Below are positions 34,141 through 45,585 of a stretch of 64,000 nt of DNA, piece by piece (position 1 is the first letter of the stretch; every line of letters begins with the position of its first letter). A program made the position numbers and the translations under genes. The notes under the pieces are model-generated. The model made no database searches and was not told where the DNA came from. It was given only the letters and a program-made list of their open reading frames with translations. Source of the DNA: Struthidea cinerea (Eukaryota; Chordata; Aves; Passeriformes; Corcoracidae). The stretch covers positions 1,444,223-1,508,222 of the forward strand of contig VZTI01004400.1 of assembly GCA_013397865.1 (NCBI GenBank), written 5' to 3'.

Positions 34141-36688
34141 TATTTAGCCTAGGAGTGTATGGGGATACAGCTGCTGAAAGTTTATTTGAAGGAGCTTTTT
34201 TGAGTCCTGAGGATGCTGGGATGTGACTGGCAAAGGAACTTAGCTTTACTAGGTCTCCTTACCTTCATTTTGCCTTCTTGTGAAAGATTCCCTCTTAAAA
34301 TTGTGGTGGGGTTTTGAAGGCTTGGAGAGTTCTCCACCATCTGCCTTCAAAACACCATAATTAAGCTGCGAAGACTTAAGGACTGACACTAAGATGGCAC
34401 AGTCTCAGTGGTTTTGACAGATAAAGACAGAGAAATGCCAAATTATGAGAACCGTGGGTGAGGTCCTGTCTCTGAAGAACTTTTATTGTCTCCTGCTGAC
34501 AGACTACTGGGGAGGGAGAGGGGCAAGGAGACCTTTCTGACTGTAGTTGCTTGTCCTTTGCAGAGTGCCTGTTGGAAGTGCTGCTGCAGTGGATTGTGAT
34601 CAAAAATGCCCCTCAGCTGCTGCTTGGAGGGAGTGGGCAACAAAAGAAAGGTAAGTGACTAAAGAAAGGCATGGGACAAGGAAAGAGCATATCTGGAAGA
34701 AGAGACCTAAAGTTGTAACTGCAAATGACAGTGACAGAATTTTAACATGTTAGGTAGAGGTGAAGAAGTACTTTTTATTTTCCATTATAATTTTTGAAAG
34801 GATTGAAACAATGATTTATACAGTTTTCTGTGTACTCTATATATACACCGCTTGCTATACTTTACATCCCACCCCCCAATTCTTAAAAGAATGCAATCTG
34901 AAATATCAAAAAAGATAAAAAAACTTCTAATAAAATGGCAGTTTAATGGAAAAATGATCAACTTGGTTTGAAATTTTTTTTCCAAAAGTGCTGATCAAAA
35001 ACCCTTGAAATTTATTCTGTATTCCCTGGTTTTGCCTACTGGCATGCAGGATCATTCCCAAATTATGGTCAGTGCTAGTGTTTATCTAATCTACTCTTTT
35101 GCCTATTAACTGAGTTTCAGAGACCAGTTAAAGGTTTTTCCTACTGTTGAACTTCAATGTTCATAACTTAATTTTTCCTTGATATTTGTGTAATACTCTC
35201 TTGTATCTCTCTAAATGATTCTGCTTGCAAACCAGTGTAGAGTTTGCACATTTTAAGTATTTGTTGTAGATGTAACTGTAATTTGATGCCATTTAATCAA
35301 CACTATACATGTATTTTCTTTTAGTTTAGTCTCCCCTAATTATTTTTGCAGATTTTCTTTGAACTTAATCCAATTCTTCTATACTTTTCTGGTAATTAGA
35401 TGCTGATAGCAGAAGAGCATTTGGACAAATTCCACCTGTTATGTGAAGAATCATCTCCTTTTATTTCTTCAAACCTGTGTCTTACTAGCTCTCATTAATG
35501 CCCCTAGTTCTTCTGTTTGGAAAACCAGTGACCACTTGATTTCTAGCCACCTTCCCACAGGTAGTGTGATCATTTTGCATTTTGTAATCCCTTCATGGTT
35601 CATTTATTTTGACTTCCCAAACTACTTGCCTTGTTTTTTTTTGTGTAGGAAATAAGTTAGGTTTGTTCTGCTCGTGGTTTCCGGAGCAGTGTGGTTTTCT
35701 TTACTCAGCAACAGAGCTGTCTCTGTTTTTCCCTAAACTTCTACTATTTATTTAGTTATAGATTCATTACCTAACAACTTTGGCGGTTGTTGATGCTTGA
35801 CCTTTATCTATGATTATGCACACGGTTGACCTGTTAAAATAATGTTAGTGTGTCAAAGTGAAGATCTTAAAGGAAAAACAGAGTTACAGTTGCCTGGGCA
35901 ATGCTAATTTTGAGACTTCCTTCACTTGTATGATGATTACATTCCTCTTTTAAAATTTTTTTTTCTTTTACATAGGATTTTGTCTCACTAAATGCAAGAA
36001 TGGATAACACCAAGCAACAAAAAAACTTCCACATCTCTTCCTCAGCCTTTAGCTGTATCATCCTTATTTTAAAAACAAGGAAAATATGTGAGAAAGGACT
36101 TTTAATGAGATAACAGACTTTTGCTGACAATTAGGATAATGTCTGTCAGTGTGGAAACTCCAGCACTGCTCTGGTCTTCAGAGCTGGCCATGACCATGCC
36201 TAGGAATGCACTCTTTAGAAAGTGCGTGGTCACATCACACCCCTGGAAGTCAGCACTTCAAGCAAGACACACCCAAAGGACTGCAAGATATTTCTATCTT
36301 GAAGGCAGGGAGGGAAATCTGGAAACTTCTGTGAAATCGATGGAAGAGTCAGGCATGAAAGTGAGTTCACCTGTCTGAATTTCTGCTTCCTAAAGTTTAC
36401 ATCTGCTCTCACCCTGAAGTCCCTCTGCCAGCCTCCTGTAATGTAGAAAATGAGGCAGAATCAAGACTATTGGTTGCCCCAATCTGTACATACTCTTCTT
36501 TCTGTGAGCTGTGTCAGACCCAGGGGAATATCAGAAAACTCAGGATTTGAATGTGTAATTTAAATAACACATTCAAATGTGTTAAAATAATATTAGTGTG
36601 GATATTATTCTTGCTTAGGCAAGAGTCTTAATTCTGGACTTGTAAAGCCTTGAGTGCTAGGTCCTAAAAATTACTCTTCAAATGTTAG
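34141..36688. other. Non-coding stretch with one candidate exon
   Basis: Mostly AT-rich unique sequence. A candidate exon with consensus borders lies at 34564-34650. No known repeat recognised. Confidence 0.55.
34564..34650 (+). other. Candidate 87-bp exon
   Basis: Preceded by a pyrimidine-rich stretch ending GTCCTTTGCAG at 34563 and followed by AAAG|GTAAGTGAC at 34651. Both sites fit vertebrate consensus. The length is a multiple of three and two of three frames are open; one reads CLLEVLLQWIVIKNAPQLLL at its start. No homologous protein is recognised. It could be a real coding exon, a long non-coding RNA exon or chance. Confidence 0.25.
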
Positions 36689-36738
36689 TTTAGAGAAAGA
36701 AGGAGGGAAAGAAGCAAAATTCATCAGTTCATTAGAAG

Positions 36739-37027
36739 ATGGAAATTGGGCTTCTTCTCATTGCTTTTATGTATAATTCTAGCACTGGTTTCTGGAAATC
36801 TTTTTAGTCAAACAAAGGTTAATATCTTCAGAATCTATCTGCTACTCTTTGTAGACCAAGCAGGAGAAGATGATGTGGCCTGTGACACACTGAAACCCTG
36901 TGATATGCACTATACAAACCCAGCAACTTTTATTGATTGTATTGATTCTAAGGGTCATCCTGAGGTTGTCTACAAAACCACCTGCAACCAGGTCTCTGTT
37001 GGCGATGAGCGTGCAAGGGAGGCTTGA
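36739..37027 (+). CDS. Hypothetical small secreted cysteine-rich protein, partial or pseudogene
   Basis: A frame running from an upstream stop at 36686 to TGA at 37025-37027 encodes a hydrophobic stretch typical of a signal peptide (GFFSLLLCIILALVSG, about 36749-36796). Further on comes a cysteine-rich part: CDTLKPCDMHYTNP, then DCIDSKGHPEVVYKTTC. The second part is bordered by a splice-like acceptor (TACTCTTTGTAG at 36854) and a donor (AACCAG|GT at 36992), giving a possible 137-bp exon 36855-36991. An ATG at 36739 is one base out of frame with the signal-like stretch, so as it stands there is no in-frame ATG. The spacing C-x5-C, a Tyr, C-x-D and Y-x3-C recalls Kazal-type inhibitors, but the classical cysteine count is not met. 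It may be a real exon, a decayed gene or chance. The family call is tentative. Confidence 0.25.
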
Positions 37028-37118
37028 GGTGAGGCCGGCTTGTGCCATGCATGATGTGCAGATCTCTGTGACATGGATGAATGTGTATAGCTGTCATGTT
37101 GGACTGGCAGCATGTGAC

Positions 37119-37279
37119 TCTTCTTTTTTCTTTTCTTTTCTTTTCTTTTCTTTTCTTTTCTTTTCTTTTCTTTTCTTTTCTTTTCTTTTCTTTTCTTTTC
37201 TTTTCTTTTCTTTTCTTTTCTTTTCTTTTCTTTTCTTTTCTTTTCTTTTCTTTTCTTTTCTTTTCTTTTCTTTTCTTTT
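37119..37279 (+). repeat. (TTTTC)n microsatellite
   Basis: Nearly perfect tandem TTTTC units for about 160 bp up to the assembly gap. All reading frames stay open across it, which produces long spurious open frames. The array probably continues into the gap. Confidence 0.98.
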
Positions 37280-37630
37280 NNNNNNNNNNNNNNNNNNNNN
37301 NNNNNNNNNNNNNNNNNNNNNNNNNNNNNNNNNNNNNNNNNNNNNNNNNNNNNNNNNNNNNNNNNNNNNNNNNNNNNNNNNNNNNNNNNNNNNNNNNNNN
37401 NNNNNNNNNNNNNNNNNNNNNNNNNNNNNNNNNNNNNNNNNNNNNNNNNNNNNNNNNNNNNNNNNNNNNNNNNNNNNNNNNNNNNNNNNNNNNNNNNNNN
37501 NNNNNNNNNNNNNNNNNNNNNNNNNNNNNNNNNNNNNNNNNNNNNNNNNNNNNNNNNNNNNNNNNNNNNNNNNNNNNNNNNNNNNNNNNNNNNNNNNNNN
37601 NNNNNNNNNNNNNNNNNNNNNNNNNNNNNN
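37280..37630. other. Assembly gap (351 N)
   Basis: Undetermined bases between two different pyrimidine pentanucleotide arrays. The true length is unknown. Confidence 1.
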
Positions 37631-37710
37631 TCCTCTCCTCTCCTCTCCTCTCCTCTCCTTTCCTCTCCTCTCTTCTCTTCTCTTCTCTTCTCTTCTCTTC
37701 TCTTCTCTTC
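37631..37710 (+). repeat. (TCCTC)n and (TCTTC)n microsatellite
   Basis: About 40 bp of TCCTC units followed by about 40 bp of TCTTC units. Together with the TTTTC array they form a compound pyrimidine-pure pentanucleotide repeat, each unit differing by one T/C change. Confidence 0.97.
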
Positions 37711-37853
37711 CCTCCCTCAATCTCCTTAATACATCTTTGCCACTTTTAAAAAATACCCCAACCTTTCTGCTTCTAATCAAGTTGAACATTTTTTGTGAGT
37801 TTGACAATGTTATGATATGAGATACATTTTGTTATTTTCTTTTCTCCCACCAG

Positions 37854-38081
37854 ACGTTTCATTTCTCATGCTGCCATTCTGTGACGATTATATGTTCAGT
37901 CTGTGCATGACTTTGCATGTGCTTCCACATTTTTACAGCTCCCCCTTGCCTGTAAACCAGTGCCTGCTGAGTGCTGCATCCCCTCTTGCCTGCCTTCCCT
38001 GAGTGCCTGAAGAGCTGTGTCCAAACTGCTGGAAGGAGCAGTGCTGCAAGAGGAACAGGGGAGGGCAAAACCAGTCAGTAG
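37854..38081 (+). other. Candidate 228-bp exon after the microsatellite
   Basis: Preceded by a very strong acceptor (TTATTTTCTTTTCTCCCACCAG at 37832-37853) and followed by CAGTAG|GTGAGTGTC at 38082. All three frames contain stops. The frame that would continue from the cysteine-rich exon at 36855-36991 reads TFHFSCCHSVTIICSVCA and then stops. Together the two blocks could be neighbouring exons separated by the microsatellite, or this could be a non-coding exon. Confidence 0.25.
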
Positions 38082-39972
38082 GTGAGTGTCAGCCAATGCA
38101 ACAATCGAGGAGACAGTCTAAGTAAATCATGTAGTTGTTTTTTTTTCAGTATTTTTTTCAAAAAAAGCAGACACCATAGTGGCAGAATGGAAAAATTTGT
38201 AGATAAAATCTGTATCAGTTGCATGTACAGAGTAATTCCCTGAGGTGGTAGGGATTTCCTTCATCTCACAGTGGATTATTGTATAATAGCCAATTACATA
38301 CAATTGTATACTGTATAATATTTTATCAAATGTCAGACAAGAGCCTTAAAGCTTTACTCTCAATGAAAGATTATAAAGGTTCTGTGCAAAGGGAGAAAAA
38401 TTAGCCAGTGATTTAAAAGCATTTAGAAATCAGATGTTGAGGACTCACAGAGTAGTTGGACAAAGAAACAAAACCCGCAACTACAATGGACTATCATAAG
38501 TGTTCTGTGTTATCATTTAAAGTGAGATAATTTAAGGAAGTATCTGAGTAAGATTATTCCTTCCAGATCATAGCCGTAGAAGGATGCCAGGACAACTGGG
38601 GAAATTTGGTATTCAATGAGGTTTGTAAAAACAAAGAAACAAACAAGACCCTTTCTCTATTTTGTGAACTTTTCATTAATAAGTAATTGTGAACACTGGG
38701 GGTTTCTGCAGATTTTTTTAGCAATGTAGATTTTGGCCATCCTTAATAGTTCCACTAACGTTTATTTGTTCATTGCTGATGGTTCTGCTACAATGAAAGA
38801 ACTTGATCTTTTGGCATCCAGTTAATATTTTTGCTTTGATCCTGTAACCAAATGATGCCAGCCACAAAATTCTTTTAATTTTGTCATTATTTCACATGGT
38901 ATACTTATTATTCATTTTGGTTTTGGCACACACAGCATGGAAACTTAACCCAAATAACCAGTAATGTCTTTGCAATAATGTCAAGCAATATTTGGCAATT
39001 TTTTCACTGTATGTTTTAGGAAGGTGTTTGACACTGACTTAATTTCAAATGGGAACAATTGTGAGTTTATGAAACCAAGCAAGGAAATGTAAACTAAACA
39101 GCCAGTCATCTCCGGCAGGAACACAGCAATTATACTCTTCCAATAATATTTAGTTTCAACTGGAAATCAATACACAACAAGTAAGGGATAGGAGGCCAAA
39201 TAATTTCTACTAGAGAGGCTAAGAAGGTGGCTAGGCAATACTTTGTTTTGACCTTTATATTTTGTCTTAATTCTGATTCATGTTAGAGTACTTAACTGGA
39301 CTTTACAGTATCCTTGAAGACATTCAGCCTTCTGTAGTGTAATTAAAAGAACGTTGATTGATGTGTGTTGCTGTTTTGGAAGCCACTGATACCCTGTTTG
39401 TACAAAGAGAGTTGTAAAGGGAGTTATATACAAACTTTGAGTTTCATATCACAATGAATTTTTAAAATCGATTTTTGATCTTGCTAAATGAAGAAAAAAG
39501 AAATTATTCCAAAACACAGGCATCCTATATGTACAGGTGAGTCTAATAAGTAGGGTAGGAAAACAATACATTGCTTATGGAAAGAATAGTTGCTACTACC
39601 TGGCTGAGGGCACAATCTAGGAGAAAAAAATTACGAGGTAATATAATATCAGTCTTGATAAGAGGTCTGTAATGGTTAATATTATTGACATGTAAGAGTT
39701 AGAAATTTTTGGGACAGAATCAGTTAAAGATATTTGGTAAGGAGCAATGATAGTTTAGGGGTTTTAGTCTGGTTAGATTGGATTTAAAATCTCAAATCCT
39801 TATTTCATTCTAGGGCTAGTTTACATGTCTTCATCAATTTTAAGAGCCAGGTAATATTATCCATTTTTTATAACTTAAACATAGAACTGAAAAGATTGAT
39901 AATATCACCTTCAATAGGTGATGGGTTTTGACTCATGAGTGTGGTGGTAGATGATGGTATTGTTGTTATTGT

Positions 39973-40009
39973 TATCATCCTCATCATCATTGCCATCATC
40001 CTCATCATT
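39973..40009. repeat. (CAT)n imperfect microsatellite
   Basis: Interrupted ATC/CAT units on the plus strand, preceded by TTG/TTA units. Confidence 0.8.
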
Positions 40010-43000
40010 TCAGATTTTCACAAGATCTCCAATCAAATTTGTTTAATCTGGATTTAGGTGATAATACTTTCTGCCAGCTCCTAGTGATTAAGCATAGTGG
40101 GAATAAGTACATGAACTACATCTCAGTTGCATTTTCCAATGGATACTTGAAGATTTATTTCACATAGGATAGTCTCAAATCTGCCAAGATATAAAAATCA
40201 TTAGGTAAGTTTCTGTTTCCCATTGAATTCTGTGATAACCTGAGAAGAAATTGCCTGGACTGTGTTCTTTTCATATCACGAAAACTCAGAGGCAGAGTGG
40301 CAGTTCCACAAATAAATATGCAGCTTCAACATAAAAGAAACTTCCTGAAAAATCTGAAGAACCATTTGCCAGAGATGAAGTATTAGATGGTGGAAGTGCT
40401 GCTTTGATTTTGTTGCACAAGTCCAGGACTGTTTCACATGCAAGAAGAGTTCAATTTTAACAGGATAGTTCCAACCATGAAACCAAACACTGTATATGAA
40501 TTATTGGTTAGTTTAAGATAACATATGCAATAAACCGTTATGTCTGTCCAGACATATTTAAAATGAATTACAAATAGCTGTTATTAAAAAGTTTTCCAAA
40601 AGAATGGACATTTCTGATTTGCACTGTAGAGGAAAATGCTATCATATTAGCCAATATAACCCTTACCAACCATAATTACTACTGACTGCCCTAACCTCTC
40701 AGTTTCACTTGGCAAAAAGAAACATGGAGTGTTGTTCCTGTTACTCTTTCGCTTGCCCCTGAATCTCCACCAGAATGTCTAGCTGAGGTGGCTACATGAC
40801 CTTTTGGTGTAAACAGCACCACATTTTCTGCCACCAAATCCAGATAGTTCATATATGCAGGTGAAATGTTGCTCTCACTGGTTTTTGAGATACCATTCTC
40901 GGACTCCTATCAGCCACATACATTAGGGAAGAGGGAAGAACTTGAACTGTCATTCTGAACAGGTGCAGATATTTATTGGTGAAACCCCCCAAAATATTGA
41001 TTTTCTGGCTTGCAATGTGAAAGACACGACTTTTACTTTGACATTTAACTCAACACTCCAAAATTGTGGCCTCTGCTTTCTAATAGATGAATCCTAAAGA
41101 GGAATTATGAATAAGTTAAAATTTATTGTAATTTCTCTCCAAGCATTCATTGTGTGCAGGAGGGATGGATAAACAATTTTCACTAATAATCTGAATCACA
41201 TAATATATATTATAATGAATTCTTTTAAAAAAATTGGTAGTTTTTATTCATAACTGCCTTTCTTTGTCATAAAAAAGCACTTTTGACATATACTTAGGGC
41301 CAATTCAGTCTTGCCTTAGCTCAAAAACTTGCCTTTGAATGTGGAGAAAATGCAATAGGTGGAAACTTCCTAGAACTGCAAATTACCTCAAATTTGTTTT
41401 GCCCAGCCTTTACAATAGCTAAAATTCTTTCAGGAAAGTCTACTGGTTGTTATTTAAATTGCAGACACTGAATCTCACATAGTTGCATGGTGAAGGGACA
41501 AGGGAACTCATGCATTGCTGGAAGAAAGGAGGCTCTGTAAGGAGTTACCTATTTAAATATTTACTTAAATACTTACAGTTTTGAATGTTTTAATTTCCAT
41601 ATCACAGAAGCACATTAATTATGTTAAAATACAGTAAGAGGGGTAAAACCAATCCACTTTCCCTAATTCTGAAGAGCAGACGTTGATGGCTGTCTTGGTG
41701 GACTTTTGCTTTCCTCAGAGTCTCTCAGAGGATGTTGCAATTGTCAAATGTGGGAATTGCTCATAGCAGAACTGATAAAGGAAATGATTTATGAATCAAA
41801 GGCATTCCTGGACAACAAATGATCTGTCACTTTTGTAAGACCTATTTTTAATGACTGTTTTGAGCTCTTACATGGGACTTTGCCACAAAAACCTTTTGGG
41901 ATAGTCTTTTGCAAAATAGTGAATATCCTCCATTTCCTCCTTAAATTTTCTAGGATTGCTTTGTTTCCTCCTGCACGCTTTGTAAGTCTCAGGGTGGTGA
42001 ATGCAGTATTCAGCTATTCTGACATCCAAACATTTCAAACAGTATGTCTGTGCCCAGAAGGTCTTATTTTTAAGTGAAGTGTTCTTTTATTGATACCTTG
42101 TTTAATATAGTCCTACCAATGCAAATTCAAGTTGATGAATATTCCGAATATATTTGCACAGAAACACTTCCATTTTTATCCTATCCTGGTGAAGAAATCC
42201 TTGCATTAAGCAAGTCTATTTTCTTTCAGCCCTCCTCCAGTCTGCTGAAAGTCAATGGGCTGATGATGTTGCAGCAACTGCTGTTCTTGCTGCCAGGCTC
42301 AGGAGAGGTCTGTCTACAAAAGCCCTTTCCCATCTACACTTACGTGCACGTGCTGCTGTCTCTCTTTCTCCCTGAGCCGAGAGAAACTTCTTCAGAAAAG
42401 GGATCCGTGTTGGCCATTTGGCAATCTCTAAAAATGCCCAGTGCTGAGATGTATTCAGGCTCTGTTCAGATTGATTGCTTGGGAGTTGTGGCTGGCCTTA
42501 CTTGTAGCAGGAAGTTTTCAAATGTATTTGGTAACCCAGTCAGAGCTTGAAGCTTGGGGTGTGGAATTTAGTAGTTGCTGTTCTAATTAAAATTGCTGCA
42601 TCAAAAAACTCTTTGTGAGCAACCGGAGTTGTCTGATGAATGCTGAAATGTGGTGCTTTCTTGTTGAAAATTCTGTCATGCAATACCTGAAATAAAAGCC
42701 TCTAGTCAAAAAGGACATATTACAGATATTTATAATTGGGCGCAGTTAAAAACAAATATTAAATTGCTGCATTTTGAATGTAAAGGTTTGGAAAAACCAA
42801 GATAAATTCCTAAATGAGGTAGACTGATTCCCCCACGGACTACCTGCATTGTGTTAGTTCCAGTGTGGTAACTTCTAAGTGTTATTTTTATGTGCTACTC
42901 AAAATATTTTATAAAATCTTTTCTCCAGCATATTTCAATAGAAGGATCAGTTGTCTGGAAAGGCACAAGTGGGCTTCTTTTTTCAGTATTTTTGAGAGGT

Positions 43001-45539
43001 ATTTATCATAACTCTAGGCTCTGGTACCGGTTCTAAAGAGTGGAAAGGAAACATGTCATTGTTAAATGAGAGGTGTTAAAAACCAAAGCAATTAGCTGTG
43101 AGCATTAGGCATCCAATTCAGCTTTTTTATATACATACTTTATGTAATCTTCAAGAACAGTTTTTCTTAGATGCAAAACTGCTGTTACAATACTTGTCTA
43201 TGATGTGTAAGCTTGACAGACAGAAGAACTAAAAATGTCCCTTGTGTTGTGTGAAAACACTTGGAGAATACTTGGAAAGATGTACACTTGCAAAACAATT
43301 GCTTCTTTGTTTCTTGCAAACTTCAGTAAACTTGAAATTCCCCAGATGTCAAATAACTAAATTATTTATTACTTAGAATTCATAGTCTCCTTGCCTTCTT
43401 ATCCTCAGTTTTTGTTTTTGTGGGTTTTTTTTTTAGCATTTCAAGAACTGTTAAATCAGCTGACAATTATTAACAGACAGTTTGGAAATATTTATAGAAG
43501 AGTACCTGGGTTCCATGGTCTAGTAGTGATAATCAGAAAGATGGCTCTTGTGCTCAAAGATAGAGAAATGTTACAGAGAAATGAATTTGTTCTTGCTAAA
43601 TAATGTGATTTTACAAGACAAACAAGATGCTGAAATTTATAGAAAATCCTTATACCTGCCAAGAGGTTTGAGATTTCATGAGCTTTTAAATTTTTTTTTA
43701 ATAACCAAAAAAGAAATTCTGGAATTGCACCACAGTAAAAATTGTAGTTACTTTTATGACATTCAAACCTCTGGTAGTAATTCTATTTGAATGGACTGCT
43801 TAAAAGAAGTTATTTTTTAAGCTGATTTCAAGGTTTTCAGAAGAGACTTATGCTGTGGCATTGTCTGTCCATCTGCCATTTTACACTACCATCTTTCCTT
43901 CAAGTCATGTGAAAAATTAGGGGCTGCAGGGAGGAAAGAGACTCAGATTTGTGTGCTGCTGAGGAAGGGGTAGGCAGAAAGCAAATGCTCCATATTTTAC
44001 TAGGCAGCAATGGGAAAAGTCTAACTTTGGACTATCCACATTGCATATGCTCTCTTACTTCATTTATGGGTTGAAGGGGAGCATTTTTCATTAGTTCTAC
44101 TACTAACAGAAGAGCTCATTTGACTGGCATTGCTATAGCTACCTTAGCTCCAAAAGACAGGATTTTGAAAACTAATATCATATGCTTTATTAAACTCAAG
44201 TCTTAAGTAAGGCTATATATAATCATTTTAATTTCTGAGGCTTCACAAGTAATCCTACTTAAATATATAGAGAAGATTTATCATAAGTTGTTAGAGCCAT
44301 TTTTCTTGATTATCACTTACTGAGGCTTCAAAGTACTCACTTCAAAGTGCTTAAAAGCCAAATATGTTTTTTTTTCTTGCCACAGCATCCAGTAACCTAA
44401 TAAAATACAGATTATACTGATTTACTGTGAAGTACAAGGGATAACTAAAATATTTGGGTTGTTTATACATGTTTGCCCCACAGGTTTGTGATTTATTCCA
44501 GTACTACAGGCAATGTAGATAATTTTATATTATAGGTACAGAACATTCATGGTTTTTTAAAAATAATGTTTGACTTTAGTGTGACAAAGGGCATGAAAGA
44601 AAGGGAGCTTTGCCTTCAGACTTGAAGCCCAAGGGACACATGGCCATTTGGCATTTCCACCAGAGGAGTCCCTCTAAAGACAGAGTCACTGGAGAAGCAC
44701 TGTCCTGCATGGCTTTCGGCAGGTGACCATGAGGATGCTGCCCTCAGGATGCAATGCTGTCTTGCAGGGAATCTACAGGTGGCCACTCTGGTTGTGCCTG
44801 ATGTGCCAGCAGGCTGCTTTAGGCCACTCTAAGCCCCTGGGCATCCTTGGATGCATGCCTGGTGTCCCCCCTTCTGCAGGGACAGAGCCTTCTCAAGGCA
44901 TCCTTCAAAAGTCAGTCTAGACCTTTCCCTTGGCTTGCCAGAATGCTTTAGGTCACTACTGAGGCTGCGGATTTCACTCTTTGAGAAAGTTTCAGTGGCA
45001 ATCATTTTCTTTAGGTGAGAATCTAGAGCCCATGGAGGGCTCTGAAAGGAAAAGCAGAGTCATTTCATTCTGGTTTAACCTGACAGTCGGTGTGATGTGT
45101 GTCTGGTGTGGCTGAAAGAGTTGGGCTGATGCACTTTGAACTCGCTGAAGCAAGTCAAGCATCAGTTAAAAATGGCAAAGCTGTTCTTGCAGTGGCCAAA
45201 CTTGGAAGCTAAACTTGTAAGAAAGAACTTTAATTAAATCCAATCAGGATGGGACAGAAAGGTTACCTAGTGACCAAAATGATAGGAAATACTCTGCTAT
45301 GTGGTGGTCTGATTTCAGTAGCACAGCTGCACCATTTTGCGCCCTTAAATTCTTTCTTGCTTCTTAGCAAGCATTAGAAATCACCCAATTCTCTCAGTTA
45401 TGCTGGAGTCATGGAAATAATTATGGGAACTCAGCATACCAAGAGTAAAAACAGTAATTTAGGAAAGTCATCAGCAACCAAAAATAATGTAAGAATTGTA
45501 TCAGACTAGACTGATAGTACATAAGGATAATCCTCACTG

Positions 45540-45585
45540 TATATATATGTATATATTTGCATATATATGTAATATATGTAATATT
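45540..45585. repeat. (AT)n / (ATGT)n microsatellite
   Basis: TATATATATGTATATAT-type repeats with GT interruptions; AT-rich and likely length-variable. Confidence 0.8.

Noticed and set aside
36900..37820. Very long open frames (222-306 codons) on both strands across the gap
   Set aside because: They consist of TTTTC/TCTTC microsatellite and undetermined bases; simple pentanucleotide arrays have no stops.
42074..42550. 158-codon plus-strand frame
   Set aside because: No domain, no splice context and ordinary composition; best explained as chance.
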